Origin: Cristatella mucedo
Taxonomy: Eukaryota; Bryozoa; Phylactolaemata; Cristatellidae
Reading direction: 5' to 3'
Length of the DNA stretch: 60,000 bases
Assembly (NCBI GenBank): GCA_009760855.2
Contig: WPIO01000001.1
Location: forward strand, 18,109,001-18,169,000
The translations under genes were made by a program, and so were the position numbers. Each line of letters opens with the position of its first letter. Within the stretch, counting starts at the first letter, position 1. Below the pieces are notes generated by a model. It was given only the letters and a program-made list of their open reading frames with translations, was not told the DNA's origin and made no database searches. Shown here piece after piece: positions 32,161 to 44,100 of the stretch.

Positions 32161-32344
32161 CCCGACGAAGTGAGTGGAACTCGAGTAATAGTGCAGGACG
32201 GCTGGAAAGGTAGTGCCACTGTTTTCAGCTAGGGAGGAGAGAACACATCGGCACCTAAGAATTGCATAATTATTAGTAACTAAATAATGTAGATCCATCC
32301 ATGGCGACAGTGCCTAGCATCCATGTTTCCTTTGCAGCAAATGT

Positions 32345-32415
32345 AAAGCGCCTAGAAAGAGATTGAGTTCTCTGATGGCGCTTTATCAAGTGCATTATAT
32401 TAAGATTATTATTAT
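32345..32415 (+). mobile_element. LINE A-type 3' tail without coding part
   Basis: Stem AAAGCGCC (32345-32352) / GGCGCTTT (32377-32384), then ATTATATTAAG and an ATT-rich tail. Confidence 0.8.
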
Positions 32416-35400
32416 CCGTGACACAATTGAAAGGCCATAAGCTGCTCATTTAAACGTGGGTTTTCTAATGCACTTCTACTGAGGAAATTTGGCAAGAAAG
32501 ATTCAGCCGCTTAGGCTGAATGTGCTATAGAAAACTCCCAGAGTAACAGCGACTTTGTCCTTGTAGCTCTGTTGATTTAAAGTCGCAGCTACATTACAAG
32601 TCTCCTAAGACCTACTCGTCTCAAAAAGATGTGGATCCCAATTTAGAGAACGCTGAAGTTGCCCGCTGCAGGTGCTCCGTTTGACAGGCCTCGGAATACA
32701 TGTTTAAAAGAATCAGCTCAAAACATCTCAAAGCATACGATCACCTCCTCTTTTAAAATGAGTCAAACAGAAGGGCGACTTTAAAAGTGCTCAACGAAGG
32801 CAAGCCATTCTGGCAGTTGGTTGAGCCTTACCTGAAACAGATTAAAATGGCAGATTCCCTATGAGGGAAGTAGCAGAAGCTGGGCTCCTAAGTTGTGTCA
32901 CCAGACAAGTCCCTAGAGCTGCCCTTTAAGACTATTCGCTCCTTCCAGGCAGAGGACAGAGTGTATGGATGACAATAGGGCTTTGAGACATCCCGATGCC
33001 AGCACGTCCGTCAACTGTCAGCTAACCCACGCTGTTCGGCACCTTTCATTGCTTGAAGTCGCTTGCTAGCAACAGAGGCGTGGCTTAAATGTTCTCCGGT
33101 ACAGAGTCCTGCTTCATTTTTTCACCTTCAATCCCACTGGCCTCTGCAAGTAATCAGGAAAATGAGCTCGGGATCAGGTCTCTCGATCAGTGAATGGGAG
33201 AAAGGCCTTATTCCTTACGTTGAGGCTGACTATGGATTTCTCGCAGGCGCCTCTCGGCAGGATGGCGACAGCATTGGTGACCGCGGAGTAGCGGGTTGCC
33301 GTTTCACCGCTATCGCCTCAGAGCAGGATAGCTGAATCCCGCAGTAATGTGCAGTATCGGATACCCAGCGAAAATCCAGCCGCCAATACATTGCTTAGAA
33401 GCCGGATGCTCTGAGTAGTCTCTAGCGCTAGCGTGAGCTGTCGGCATTTGCTCATTGCCTTCATGCTTGTTCTCATGCCTTCCACAGACAGATAAGCCCG
33501 GTCTGACGTGCTACCTGTGCTGAGCCGCTATCGCTTTCATCGGGCAAGGTCTTTAGTACAAAGGAATGATACGGTAAGCAATACCTAGGCAGCTTCATGC
33601 AGCGGCAGCCACTGTAAAGAAAAGACCCCGATAATGAAAATATGTGGACAGATGAGAATACACTTTCATTTGACTTTTTCAGCCTTCAAAAGACTAAAAT
33701 ATGGATCAGTATATAGGCGCTTTGTGAATTGTAGCGATTAGCATAGTTATTTGGGTACCTGGTCAGTTATCTGCCCGATCACCCGCCAGCCCATCGCCTG
33801 CATATATCAACTGGTTCGCTCTGTGGAATGAACAGCGTGCGGAATTTTAAACCACACGGACCTGTTCCTTGAGTAGGATCATTGATGTGAATAAAACAAT
33901 TGCTGGGGAGTATTGATCTCCGTCCTGCTCTGCGATCGTCCGCCTCGATCCAAATGCACTGACGGTGCTTCCGAGACTCGCTAGCATTGCTTCGACGCTA
34001 ATTCTGACGAGGTCTGAGACCGACACATTCGCTGCACCTGTGTGCCTGTGGCGAAGATGCAATGCCGACGTTAGTTGCTACGGCCGCTAACAATAAATAT
34101 GTCAATTTTGGATTGGGCTTCTATTTAGATCCACCTCGAGCTTTGGTTTTCCCAATAAACGCACAAGCCGGTGTACAATTTGGACCTTAGCACAAGTTCG
34201 TGACCTAACCCTTGATTTATAATGGCTAGGTTAGCAGATGCAGCCATGAAATAAGCGTCATACGGGGCCCGGGCGCACACTGACTATCGATTTTGTCACA
34301 TATCTTCTGAAGAAATAAATGACACTTTCCTCTGAATGCCGACCAGAATGCTGCTACCGATTCTTTCTAGTCTCGCTATAGCATTCCCAGATATTTTGAG
34401 AGGTCAAATCTTTTCGAGATGAAGAAGCATCCGTTAAATTGGCTTAAAAGGGATTTAGTTCTATTGAGACGCTATAAAAACACCTTATAGTTTTCATCTT
34501 TGATTAGCAAGGGATCACGCGCATGTTTGGCAAAGCGGCTGGCAAATGTACTTTTCGGCGAAGCATGCACGCTGAAAGACCCTGCCGATGCTCAAACGGT
34601 GCTTCAGATTTCTTATTGAAGGAGATCCCAATAGTCTGAGTGCTAATAGACAGACCAACATCTGAGGCTGGTGGAAATCATACCAAGTAAAATTTATCAA
34701 AACCTCTCTTGTTCCGAAGTATTGTGGGTAGCTCACTGTGGTGTGAGCAGAATGATAGTTGCTGTTGGATCTTTTAATAATACCGGCAAGACTGGAATCT
34801 TGCAAGAGATAATGGGAACGCTCAATTAAAAATTAAAAACTAGGCTCACACCTCTCTTTTTAACTTTGACAATTCTCGCACCAAATACTATCATTCTCTA
34901 CAGGTACAAACCAGGTTACATCGTGGAGAATTGTCAGCCACCGTGACTGGCTGATCTGTATTTCTTTTTGTTTAAACTTGAATTTTGCTTTTGATTTTTG
35001 CCATTTTCCCCTCCTTTAAACATCTTCAACCGGCCGGCCTGGCAGGCCCTGTCAATGTCAGCATCCACAGACTATATTCAAACGTGACCGTAGTGCTCAC
35101 CTTTAAAAAAAGCCTGTAACTCGACCAGCACTATCGAGAACTGCCTTTGGTGGTGGCCTACCTGCAGCTTGTACCTAATGCTATATCCACCATATTGTGA
35201 GAGCTCTATGGATTATTAGAAGTTCCTGATTTACAGCCTGAAGGCACCGGACGCGTCGGATATAACAACTAGTAAGTTGTCCATTAGGCTTCGAAGTTAG
35301 CTTTACGCTCTGGCGTGTGGTGTACACTCATGGCTCGCTGTAATTCTGGAATATACCACTCTACGCTTGCAAGGCGCGTAGACTTTCTATATCAAGCCAT

Positions 35401-37364
35401 GGGTGCTCTTTATCGCATACGCCGTTACCTTCGGCATGCCAGTATATATCAGTGTCGCACCTACGATTCATTAGCTTTGCTTCGAGACGCCAGCTCCTCT
35501 AGTATTTGTCAGCCGTCGGCGAGCACTAGCTCAGCTACGAGCGCCATGTTTCAGAAAATGACCCCTACACAGGAGTCGCTACAGCGCGTTCGTATCAGTG
35601 CTGGTTCGTATCAGTGCTGTGTCAGCTTAACCCTTACATAGTCAGGTAACGGCACAATGCGTGTAATGTGTACAGACCTGACGCCGGTGAGGGACACGCC
35701 GAACAGTGAAGACGGAGCATTCCAAATTCCTCGATCAGCTCTATTAGCAGCACCTAAATCGCGAAAGGACAAAGAATTTCCGGGATAAAAAATAAATAAA
35801 TACGGCGGGCACTGTAGGCGGTTCGACGTCAGGCAGACTCGGTATTAGCAGGTAACCCTCAAAGCCATGGCTCAACGACCTGCAGACCATCGCCCAAAAA
35901 GAGGGTGACTGCATAATGCTCTCATCTTATATGCCGGCCCTGTTGCTCAGAAGTCTTGCATAACTCTGGCTACATAAATGTCTATAGCCCTCGCTAATAA
36001 GCCAGGTTATCGTGGCTATTTCATAAGCGGTCTCCTGTTCAAAGTCAGCAGAAGAACTCAAAAAAGTTTATAATCGTGGGTCGTTGCAATGGTATCTCTG
36101 TGCTGCTCAATAATTAGGCAACGACACATGCAGTGCCTGGTGCCATGATTTTGCACTGCGAATCCTGTTGTGTACAACCGTTTTCAGCCGCTAGTCTATA
36201 TAGAGCATTTGTGCCTGGCCGCCATCTAGACTCACCGGCAGTGGGCCGGACTAGAATTTTCATGTTCGGGTCCAAGTTAGCCACCTATGTCCGTACCAGA
36301 CTGCCACTAGCCCAGCTCCTGCTACGGCCCGGAAAAGAGGAGGCTCAGGTCGCTGCCTCCCCCTTGCTCTGAAGGGGGGGGGGGGTTCAAATGCACCCTG
36401 ACCCACCCCCTGGCTTCACCACTGCTCACAAATGGCGTAGCTCAAACGGTCAGCGGCCATCTCGCCGACTGAAAGCTGTTGCAGGAAGATGGTGAGACGG
36501 CATAGAAGTGTAAATGCTGACGCCAACTTCGAAGCAATATTGGAGCAACAGAATCTTGTACGTTGCACGCCGAAGTATCAGCCGTCCGAAGCGCGACCAA
36601 GACTGGAGCTCGCAGCATTTATGTGCAAGCTCCGAGTACCTCAGACCTGAGATCAGCCAGCCGCGTCGGCTGCCGTATATCGCATCGCGAAGCCTGAAGA
36701 TTGGACCTGGCTGGCGGATCACGACTAAAGTAATTTACTATACGTGTTGGCTCGGCGTCTAAAGCACTCGCACTTATTAGCGGAATGCTACAAGTGACCT
36801 CCGACCGTTGATTTCCGTTGAGCAGTCCTTGAAGGCGTCCACCTGAGCAGGGTCCAAAAACTAATACGGTTGGTGCTGGAGTTTACCCAAACAAATTTTA
36901 ACGAAACAGTCGTCACGTGAGTAGGGTATCGGCACTACTCGGGCATATTTCAGAACTGCTATGCTGCATGTGTGCATTGAGGTGCACCTTACATCCGGGC
37001 CCAGCCAGAGCCCTAATCAATGAGTTGTTAGTCTCAGGTTTGGCCCCGTATCCTTCCAAAAGGCAGCTGTTAGGCCACTCGTGAGGAGGTCAAAAGGAGA
37101 ACTTCAAGGCCTTCCTCTTAGTCTCTTGACTGCTGTTCGTGTCAAAGATGCTGGAGTGAGTAGTGGTAAACCGGCTAAACTCGCATCTCGAAAACTTCAC
37201 AGCTAAAAAGTAAAACACAAGCAGATGCTTAAGCCAATCACTCTACCTAGTCATCGCTATTGCCAATGCACGGCAACTTCCCAGGAATGCAGGATTGGAC
37301 AGAGTCTAATAGTTATGCTAGATTCACCGGGCATGTGGTCGTGCTTTTTTTTACAGCATCTGTT

Positions 37365-37425
37365 GACTGCCTAGAAAGAGATTCAATTCTCCGAGGGCAC
37401 TAAACAAATGTATTATTATTATTAC
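37365..37425 (+). mobile_element. LINE A-type 3' tail, degraded
   Basis: CCTAGAAAGAGATTCAATTC, then TCCGAGGGCACTAAACAAAT and (ATT)n. Confidence 0.6.
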
Positions 37426-38370
37426 ATAGCCACCAGAGACATAATCTTTTTCTATGCACTTAACGTATGAAGCAAAGAAAGCGCATCAATATGGTTAGTG
37501 ATTGCGATGCATCGTGTCAACACGAATAAGCACACATATTAACTTTCCCATGGACCCTGAAATCATGTGAGGAGCAGCTGCGTTTTCAGCCTCTGTTTAA
37601 AAGTGATCAAGTCGGGGTCGTTCTACTAAAGGTCACGTTGGAACAAGACACCCAGATTTGGTGAAGATGTTGCATGAGATATGCTGGGAGAGTTGATTTT
37701 GAGCGCTAAGCGTTATAATTTCTCAGTCACACTAGGTTTGCCTAAAACAATTATCCGATTCAACAGTGTCTTTTGTATAGCGACAGAGGAGCCTTTACGG
37801 CTATCACCACCGCTTGCACCAGTGGTAAATGATCGCTCATCACAGGATTTCGAACCTACGACCTCGAGGTCGTGAAAACCAACCACCTTACATAGTGAGC
37901 CATCGCGGCTCAATGCCTATACAAAGTAAGTCGATTTTATCGCCAGTCATGTTGAGAAAGCTTGTTGCCCTCCAAGTGCAAATGTCACCAGTACATGCAG
38001 CCGGGGATTTGAGAGAGTTTGACATTTTTCGAATGGCGAGATATCAAAGCATAGATGCAGCTGTTTGCCATCGGCATAGAAGTGAAAGCCTAAATTTCGC
38101 ACAGCGGCTACATCATCAAGAGGAAAAGCTTAAATTGTGAAAAGAAGTGAACCAAACGCAGAGCCTTAGGCTATTACCCTGTAATTTAAGGCTCCTCGGA
38201 TGACTTTTTCCTGCTGACACAAATGCTCTGAAGTCTCCGACTGACATATGATCTAAACCATTGTAGTGCAGCCCTGGCGATGGGCGTCCAGATGAGACGC
38301 ACGCAAGAAGGAAGTCAACAGGCAACAGAAGCCTTCAAAGTATAAGGAATCCCCAAGATCAATGCTTGAC
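37426..38370 (-). mobile_element. LINE family A fragment carrying a nested SINE C
   Basis: Minus-strand nucleotide match to the thumb and palm of other A copies (GGTTTGCCCATAACTAGTAA-like region, then the sequence coding for the RT palm to 38.37 kb). It is split at 37750/37914 by a SINE. Confidence 0.75.
37751..37913 (-). mobile_element. SINE family C, full-length insertion with target-site duplication
   Basis: 163 bp. In reverse: TGGCTCACTATGTAAGGTGG, B-box-like GGTTCGAAATCC, GTGGTGATAGCCGTAAAGGC, and tail ACTGTTGAATCGGATAA. Flanks TGCCTAAAACAA (37739-37750) and TGCCTATACAAA (37914-37925) look like a 12-bp target-site duplication in LINE A. Confidence 0.85.
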
Positions 38371-39029
38371 CTACATCTATTCCATATTTAGACTTTCGCT
38401 CTTGCTGATTTAATCGCCAGGTACTACTGTATGGGTTTTTGCGAAGATGGCGGAGCGACAGAGATGAACGAAGCCCTCACAAGCGAGTTGTGGTGTTGAC
38501 GACGACAGCTGTATTGTACCGTACGTGGACAAACGCGATTGAGCGAGCGTACATGAGGATTTAGTTTCCATCGTGGAAGCAGCTCCGGAACGCTCGGAGA
38601 AGAGAAAGTGAGCGAAAAGGAAGGAGAGAGAGTGGATAGCGTCCACACAGGCCGGAGGACAAGCAGAAAGTTTTTGCTGCAGGACTAGTGGGTCACGCGA
38701 CCACAGCTGACCCGTTGCAATTAAATCCAGCTTAGTCAACCGATACTGTCCAACTGCAGAGCCTAATATGGTGGTACTAAGCCCGCCCGTTGGCCTGGGG
38801 GAGTGGTGTGAGTCCAGCTGGGGCGGAACAGCATTGTAGGTGTGGCCACGCCCACACTACATAGTCTCATTTTTATGAAAGTAGCGCACATCCGTACTTT
38901 TGGTTTGATTCCTCGCTGCCTTCGAGTACGCCTAACTCACTTAAGTCTCAAGATGCATGTATTGCTGACATTTGCACTTGCAAACCTGCAAACTCTCGCA
39001 ATTTGAAGGACGATAAAAACCTTCTAGTT

Positions 39030-40290
39030 ATGGGAAAACGTAATTGGACTCAGAAACAGGAAACCCTAAGCCTCAAAACGGGTCGGCCACCATATCTCCT
39101 GTAGCGTCTGCACGAAATCTGTGTGCCCTGATCCAAAGTGACTTTCCATTAGATGGCCATAGCAGCTCCGCTGTCAAGTTGGTCAACTTTCAACTGCAGC
39201 CGAGTTCACGGGTGCTCGCCTATTCCCGCTACGGCCCCCCATGGTTGTTATGCGCCCCCCCCCGCAATAGTAGTTCAAGGTGACCGACCGGGTACACAAA
39301 ACTTTATTTAACGCACACGCATGCGCTATACAAGGGGAACTAAAAAAGTCTACAGAGAGGATCCTACACAAAGCAAATATAGGGGCGCAAGACGACGCCG
39401 AAAGCCCGAACAAAAGTGGTAGTTGCTCAATCGGCTTCCGCAGTCCCGCCGTTGTACCGACTCCGTTCAAACAATACGAGCGTACACCGTCAAGTATCCG
39501 ACTAGCTGAGTAACTGCTTGGCTAGTCGGAGTCGACGTCTACCACAGTCGAGAGCTTCCGCCGAAAGACGCCAACTCACGACGGGCCACGAACACGTTAC
39601 ACGGGGAAAGCTGAACATACAAGTCACAACAGCGAGCGCGCTATCCAGCTCCGCTCGGGCTTTGGGCAATCGTTGCCTTGCGTGCGTGGCCGCATCGCCG
39701 GAGCACGCCGGCACCCATCCAGGCGCATAGCGCGGCGAGACTGGGAGCGTCCTACACCGCGACTTAGTCTTCCAACTTCCCTTACCCAAGAACCCCCAGT
39801 GACCTCTAGTCACTGCACATCCGGCCGTGCCCATAGGTCAGACCCCGGCCTAGCTGGCGACCAACACAGCCAACACACAACACAACAACACAACACAGCC
39901 GTCCAGTCCCTGCCAACCGAACCTAGCCTGGGTACACAGCTAGGTACCATCGAAAAAATGAGCTTGCTTAGACAAAGATAACACATGCAATCTGGTCCGT
40001 GCATTGCTTACACCATTCTAGAATTGTATTACTACATAATAATAATAATTTGCTACTTTAAAGTCTCCTTCCTGTGCTATAAGATGCTTACAGTTGGTGC
40101 AAAACTCTTACGTTAGTTAGGCTTGTCTGGCGGCAACGTTACAACCACCGCATTCCACAACCTCCAACCAACATTCGCTGGCTCCCCATCGTATCCCACA
40201 GAGTATCGACTTTAAGGTTATGTCACACAATTTTAAGTCCATTTATTCTCTTCCTCCGGCTTAATATAAAATCGGACGGCTTATTTATCG
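39030..40290 (+). mobile_element. LINE family A fragment split by repeat R
   Basis: 39044-39201 encodes VASARNL, then LDGHSSSAVK and VNFQLQ. The match resumes near 39955 (LLRQR-like, for the ACLDKD region) and continues through the QLVQNS-like block to about 40.29 kb. The roughly 750 bp between holds repeat R. Confidence 0.75.
39285..39945 (+). repeat. Repeat R, copy 2
   Basis: Homologue of 30795-31440, in opposite orientation. It is bounded by GGGTACACA at both ends (39290-39298 and 39930-39938) and sits inside a LINE, so it is mobile or was transposed after the LINE. Confidence 0.85.
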
Positions 40291-40436
40291 GACGTTTATT
40301 TTTATCTATCGGAGATAATTCCTAAGCAGGTTTGCACCGTGGGGTTCGGACTTGTCTGACCCGATTCGGGAATGACCTCACAGCTGAGCAAGCAATTGGG
40401 TTGCCAGCAGTTGCTTCAGTCTTACCGCGAGGATAT

Positions 40437-40505
40437 ATAAATATATATATATATACGTGTTCGCGTGTGTATTTGCATGTGTGTGTGTATGTGTGTATGC
40501 GTGTG
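40437..40505. repeat. (TA)n then (TG)n microsatellite
   Basis: Short TA run followed by TG-rich repeat, directly next to the 3' end of a minus-strand SINE D remnant (40506-40565). Confidence 0.9.
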
Positions 40506-40565
40506 TAATTCATTTGTATAGCGCACTGGCTCGAGCCTACGACCTTGAACTAAGTCTTATAGACT
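40506..40565 (-). mobile_element. SINE family D remnant
   Basis: In reverse: AAGGTCGTAGGCTCGAGCC B-box region and GCGCTATACAAATGAATTA tail; the central part is deleted. Confidence 0.6.
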
Positions 40566-40987
40566 AACAGCCACTTCCTTTTCCTCATGCTCCCCCCTTC
40601 GTGGCTCTTATACCTTCTACCCAACGATATTGCACTTTCCAGGTAACGTAATTCTAACTTTTCACGCACCGCACGTGCCCTTTTCTTGTCTGGTTTTCGT
40701 GATTCACGCTATTTCCCAGAGATACGACTACAGTCAAGGCACTATCGATACAAGGTCATTTTTACGATCACAGCGAGTTGTGCAATTTTATTTGTTTTTA
40801 CATGTCAAGGTCAATTAGACCTCCGGCTTTTCTGGCAGCGCGTTGTGCACGTCCTTGCAGTGGCGAAGTCAGCTGACCGTGCGGCGATTTAGTGACAGGA
40901 AAATCTTTGCTATTCTGCTCCATGGTCTATTTCGTAATTAGTCTTACGTCTCTACACGCTACTACTCCCGCTACACTTCGCTGAGGG

Positions 40988-41103
40988 ATGTCGGAGCAGC
41001 AACTCTTCGTGTTGACGAGCAAGAGCGCCTTTACCCTTGAGGAGACTGAACTGTACGAGCTCAGCCAGCTGGCCGGATTGACGATCGATCCGAGAGCATT
41101 CAA
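40988..41103 (+). CDS. MZT2: MZT2 exon 1
   Basis: ATG at 40988 in context GAGGGATGT (G at -3), 38 codons plus two bases, donor CAA|gtatgt. Begins MSEQQLFVLTSKSAFTLEET. No upstream in-frame conserved sequence was seen, and the length before the core fits the family. Confidence 0.9.
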
Positions 41104-44100
41104 GTATGTCTGCCGTTAGAGTCTTTTACTGCGTCCCGATCTTGTATTCGCTGTTCAGTTTTTGCAAATCGAATCGGGTTTTTGTAAGTGCACTGCTACT
41201 TCTTGATCTGTTGCAAGCATTGAGCGTCCACTGCTGAAAGAGTTGAAAGATATCTTTACCTCTGAATGCAATCTAGGTGTCTTAGATTTGAGCTGATTCT
41301 CGCATGACAATAAGTTCAGTGATGAGAGGCATTTAGGCTCGTGACGATTCGGTCGCGGCGTCTTATGGTGACTCTCGCGTGACTGTCCTCCAGCAGTTCT
41401 ACCTTTCATTTTATACTCCTCGCCCTAACCTCTGATGTTGTTTGATAACTTGGGTGTCTGGCTATTGCCATGATGCACTCTACTTGTAAAAGAACTTCTG
41501 TTGCTTGCCAAACTAGGATATACCGGGGTTGTAGCAATTGAGCTACACAACCCTGGTTGGAGATGGGTTTTCGAACTGAGCTTCACACTGTAATGCGTTG
41601 ACACTTTGCCAAGTATTAAGAAAGTAGTGTCACGATAAAGTGGCTGCAATCAGAAACATGCTAAGGGTATATTTTCAGGCTCATGACATTCTGCCAAGCA
41701 ATTCAGGCCGGTACAAAGAAGCTGAGGTGTGATCGGCCTGGAAATACAGAACTTAAATGTTGGCCTTTATCAATTGGTCAACCTTATAATTTCTGCACCT
41801 TCTGTAGTAAAGGTCACACAAGATTGATTTCCGTGATTCCATTGTGTTAAGTTTCTACTTTTTCCAATTTACCACAAAACTTTGACAGCGTTCTATGTTT
41901 TTGCCAATGAATGTGATACCATGATCGGTTGTAAGGCCACTGACCGTAATGACTTTACAACAGTAATAACTTGCTGCCATTAAATCCCTCTAGAAGAGCA
42001 TATCTCACACGTGGTTACTACTGGGCGTTAAGCTACTCACAAAGATTGTTAGATGCATGCAGCTCCTGCACTTATCCTCAGTTAGTGCTTAGTACATGCA
42101 TCGTGCCATGAACGCATGTGGGCACTGCATATGGGAAAGAATTTGCTTGCCAATTTGCATGTGCATTTGCATTTGGGCATGCATGCTGTTATGTGTGTAT
42201 TTGTGTTAATGTGTGTGCATACGTGTGTGGAGGCATGTATGCAAGTATGTGCATGTTCACTGCTGATGTGCTGGTTTGCATACTTTGATGTTCGAAATAG
42301 GTAGGACTTTAATTGCAAATTATCTCTCATCCTGTGGTGGGCTGGGGTTTATTGCAGCGATGCAACTCTGTGATCCACCCGGCTCAGCAAATTGAAGCTG
42401 TAGCAGAGCCAAGGCGCATGGATGCATTGGCTCCCCCTCCTCCATTGTGGGCACCGACCTGGGCCGCCCCCATTCCTATGCCTCCCCTTTCGACCGACAC
42501 CAATGATGAAATAATGTCCTAATTCCACTCGATGCACTGCCGCCGAGTTCGTGTCGAATGAGCTCCATGAAATAACACCCCTTTAGTCACGATTACACTC
42601 TTATTACCAAATATATTAGACAAAATAAGAGAAAATAAGACATATTAGACGTTACAAACATAGTATTGTTATTATTGTACATTTAATTCACGCTCACAAT
42701 TGTTACGCACAAACGCCAAGCTATAGAAATAGTGCGTTTTGTGCGGAAGCGATTAAGATGAAGAGATGTACAGCACAGCAAAGAAGAGCAAGGTTACTGC
42801 TCCTCTGAAGGCCCGACTTCAGTAGGAGAGTCTTCAGGTGGTGCAGTATCTTCAACAGGTGCGTCTTCGTCTTCTTCCGCGTTCCGCACGCACAGTAATT
42901 TTAATTTTAATTGTAATACAGGGGTGTTTAATTGACTCAATTGACTGAATTAATTGACTCAATTCAATCAATAATTGAAAAACCGCGCTGTGTCATTTTC
43001 ACTATTTCGATCTACTTTTTAGTGAATATACACGTATTTCAATAAACTGCGATAGAGTGAAGCCGTGAAAGTCGAAGCACTAAGTAGCAAGAGACGACTG
43101 TTCGTGTGCATGCATATATAGAAGAAAACCGAGGAGCTAGACGGAGCAGGCCGATTTCCCGTGAATTTTAGCTTAATTAGAGTGGATTTTGGTAATTTGT
43201 CGAACTCCCTGTGACCAACCACAAACCCTTTGAAGATCATGCATTCTGTTCCCATGCTACCAACGTCTGCCGCTCCCTTCACTGACTCGGACTCATCATT
43301 AAAATGAAAACGAAAACCTCACTAATTTCACACCTGCTTATTCATATTCTTACGTGTTCAAAGACGGAGCATGGTATCACTAGCTAATTGACGTGTTTGC
43401 TTTACAGCAGATGTACATTGCCTATATACAGATTTAGCTTGCTTTTGGTCTAATACTGTCGTCTTTATTATTGATTTTATTAGGTAACAATGGTGCCGTT
43501 TGCTATTGAGATCCAAGGCAGTGCACCTAGGCTAACTAATATTGTAGCTACCATAAACCAGTTGGTCTAGCAGACCACGTGCTTGTCTGCTTCCATCGTG
43601 ATGGCACAAGGCCATTTTCCATATCTTGGCACTTAAGGGAGAAGTCAAGCAGGGTTCATCTTTTTTTTCGCGTTCATGAGGCCTGGCTGCTCGAACACTC
43701 GTGTGCACAGTGCACACAGTCTACTTGCTGCCGTGGCAGCCTCGGTGTCATGGATATTACAATCGAGGCCGTCCGAGGAATATGTTGTGCTACCATCTTT
43801 GTGACGTGAGTGTGCCACTGAAAGATAGCAGTAGCTTGATAGCCCTGTGCTTGTCGTCTTGGGGAGTTTGCTTGATTTTTTATCCACAAACGTTGCAGGT
43901 AGCTCTCAAAGTGTCCTAAACTGTTGCCCCCCTGCTCAACGTGCAAGGGTTGTGATTGGCGATAATTCGTTCACCTCTTTTCGTGTTGCCACAGTTACTC
44001 CATTTTTAGCATCTCGGCACGAGATAGGCTTCCCCTAAGAGGCCACGAAAGCCTTGAATGCTTGCAGGGTTTTTTGGGCACTCGTAGAAAGCAGCCCGTG

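Larger units (their letters stand above)
26556..40987. other. Intergenic region between OSBP and MZT2
   Basis: 14.4 kb between divergently transcribed genes. It holds SINEs (27.0, 28.3, 29.8, 30.3, 30.7, 31.5, 37.8 kb), LINE fragments (31.7-32.4, 37.4-38.4, 39.0-40.3 kb), repeat R twice, and a CT/CTGTCT microsatellite. 32.4-37.3 kb shows no recognisable gene or repeat; open frames there (for example 33063-33335 and 35315-35641) lack similarity or splice support. Confidence 0.7.

Noticed and set aside
33063-35641. Several 70-110 codon frames between 33.0 and 35.7 kb
   Set aside because: No recognisable domain, no matching splice sites and lengths expected by chance in a 45-50% GC stretch.
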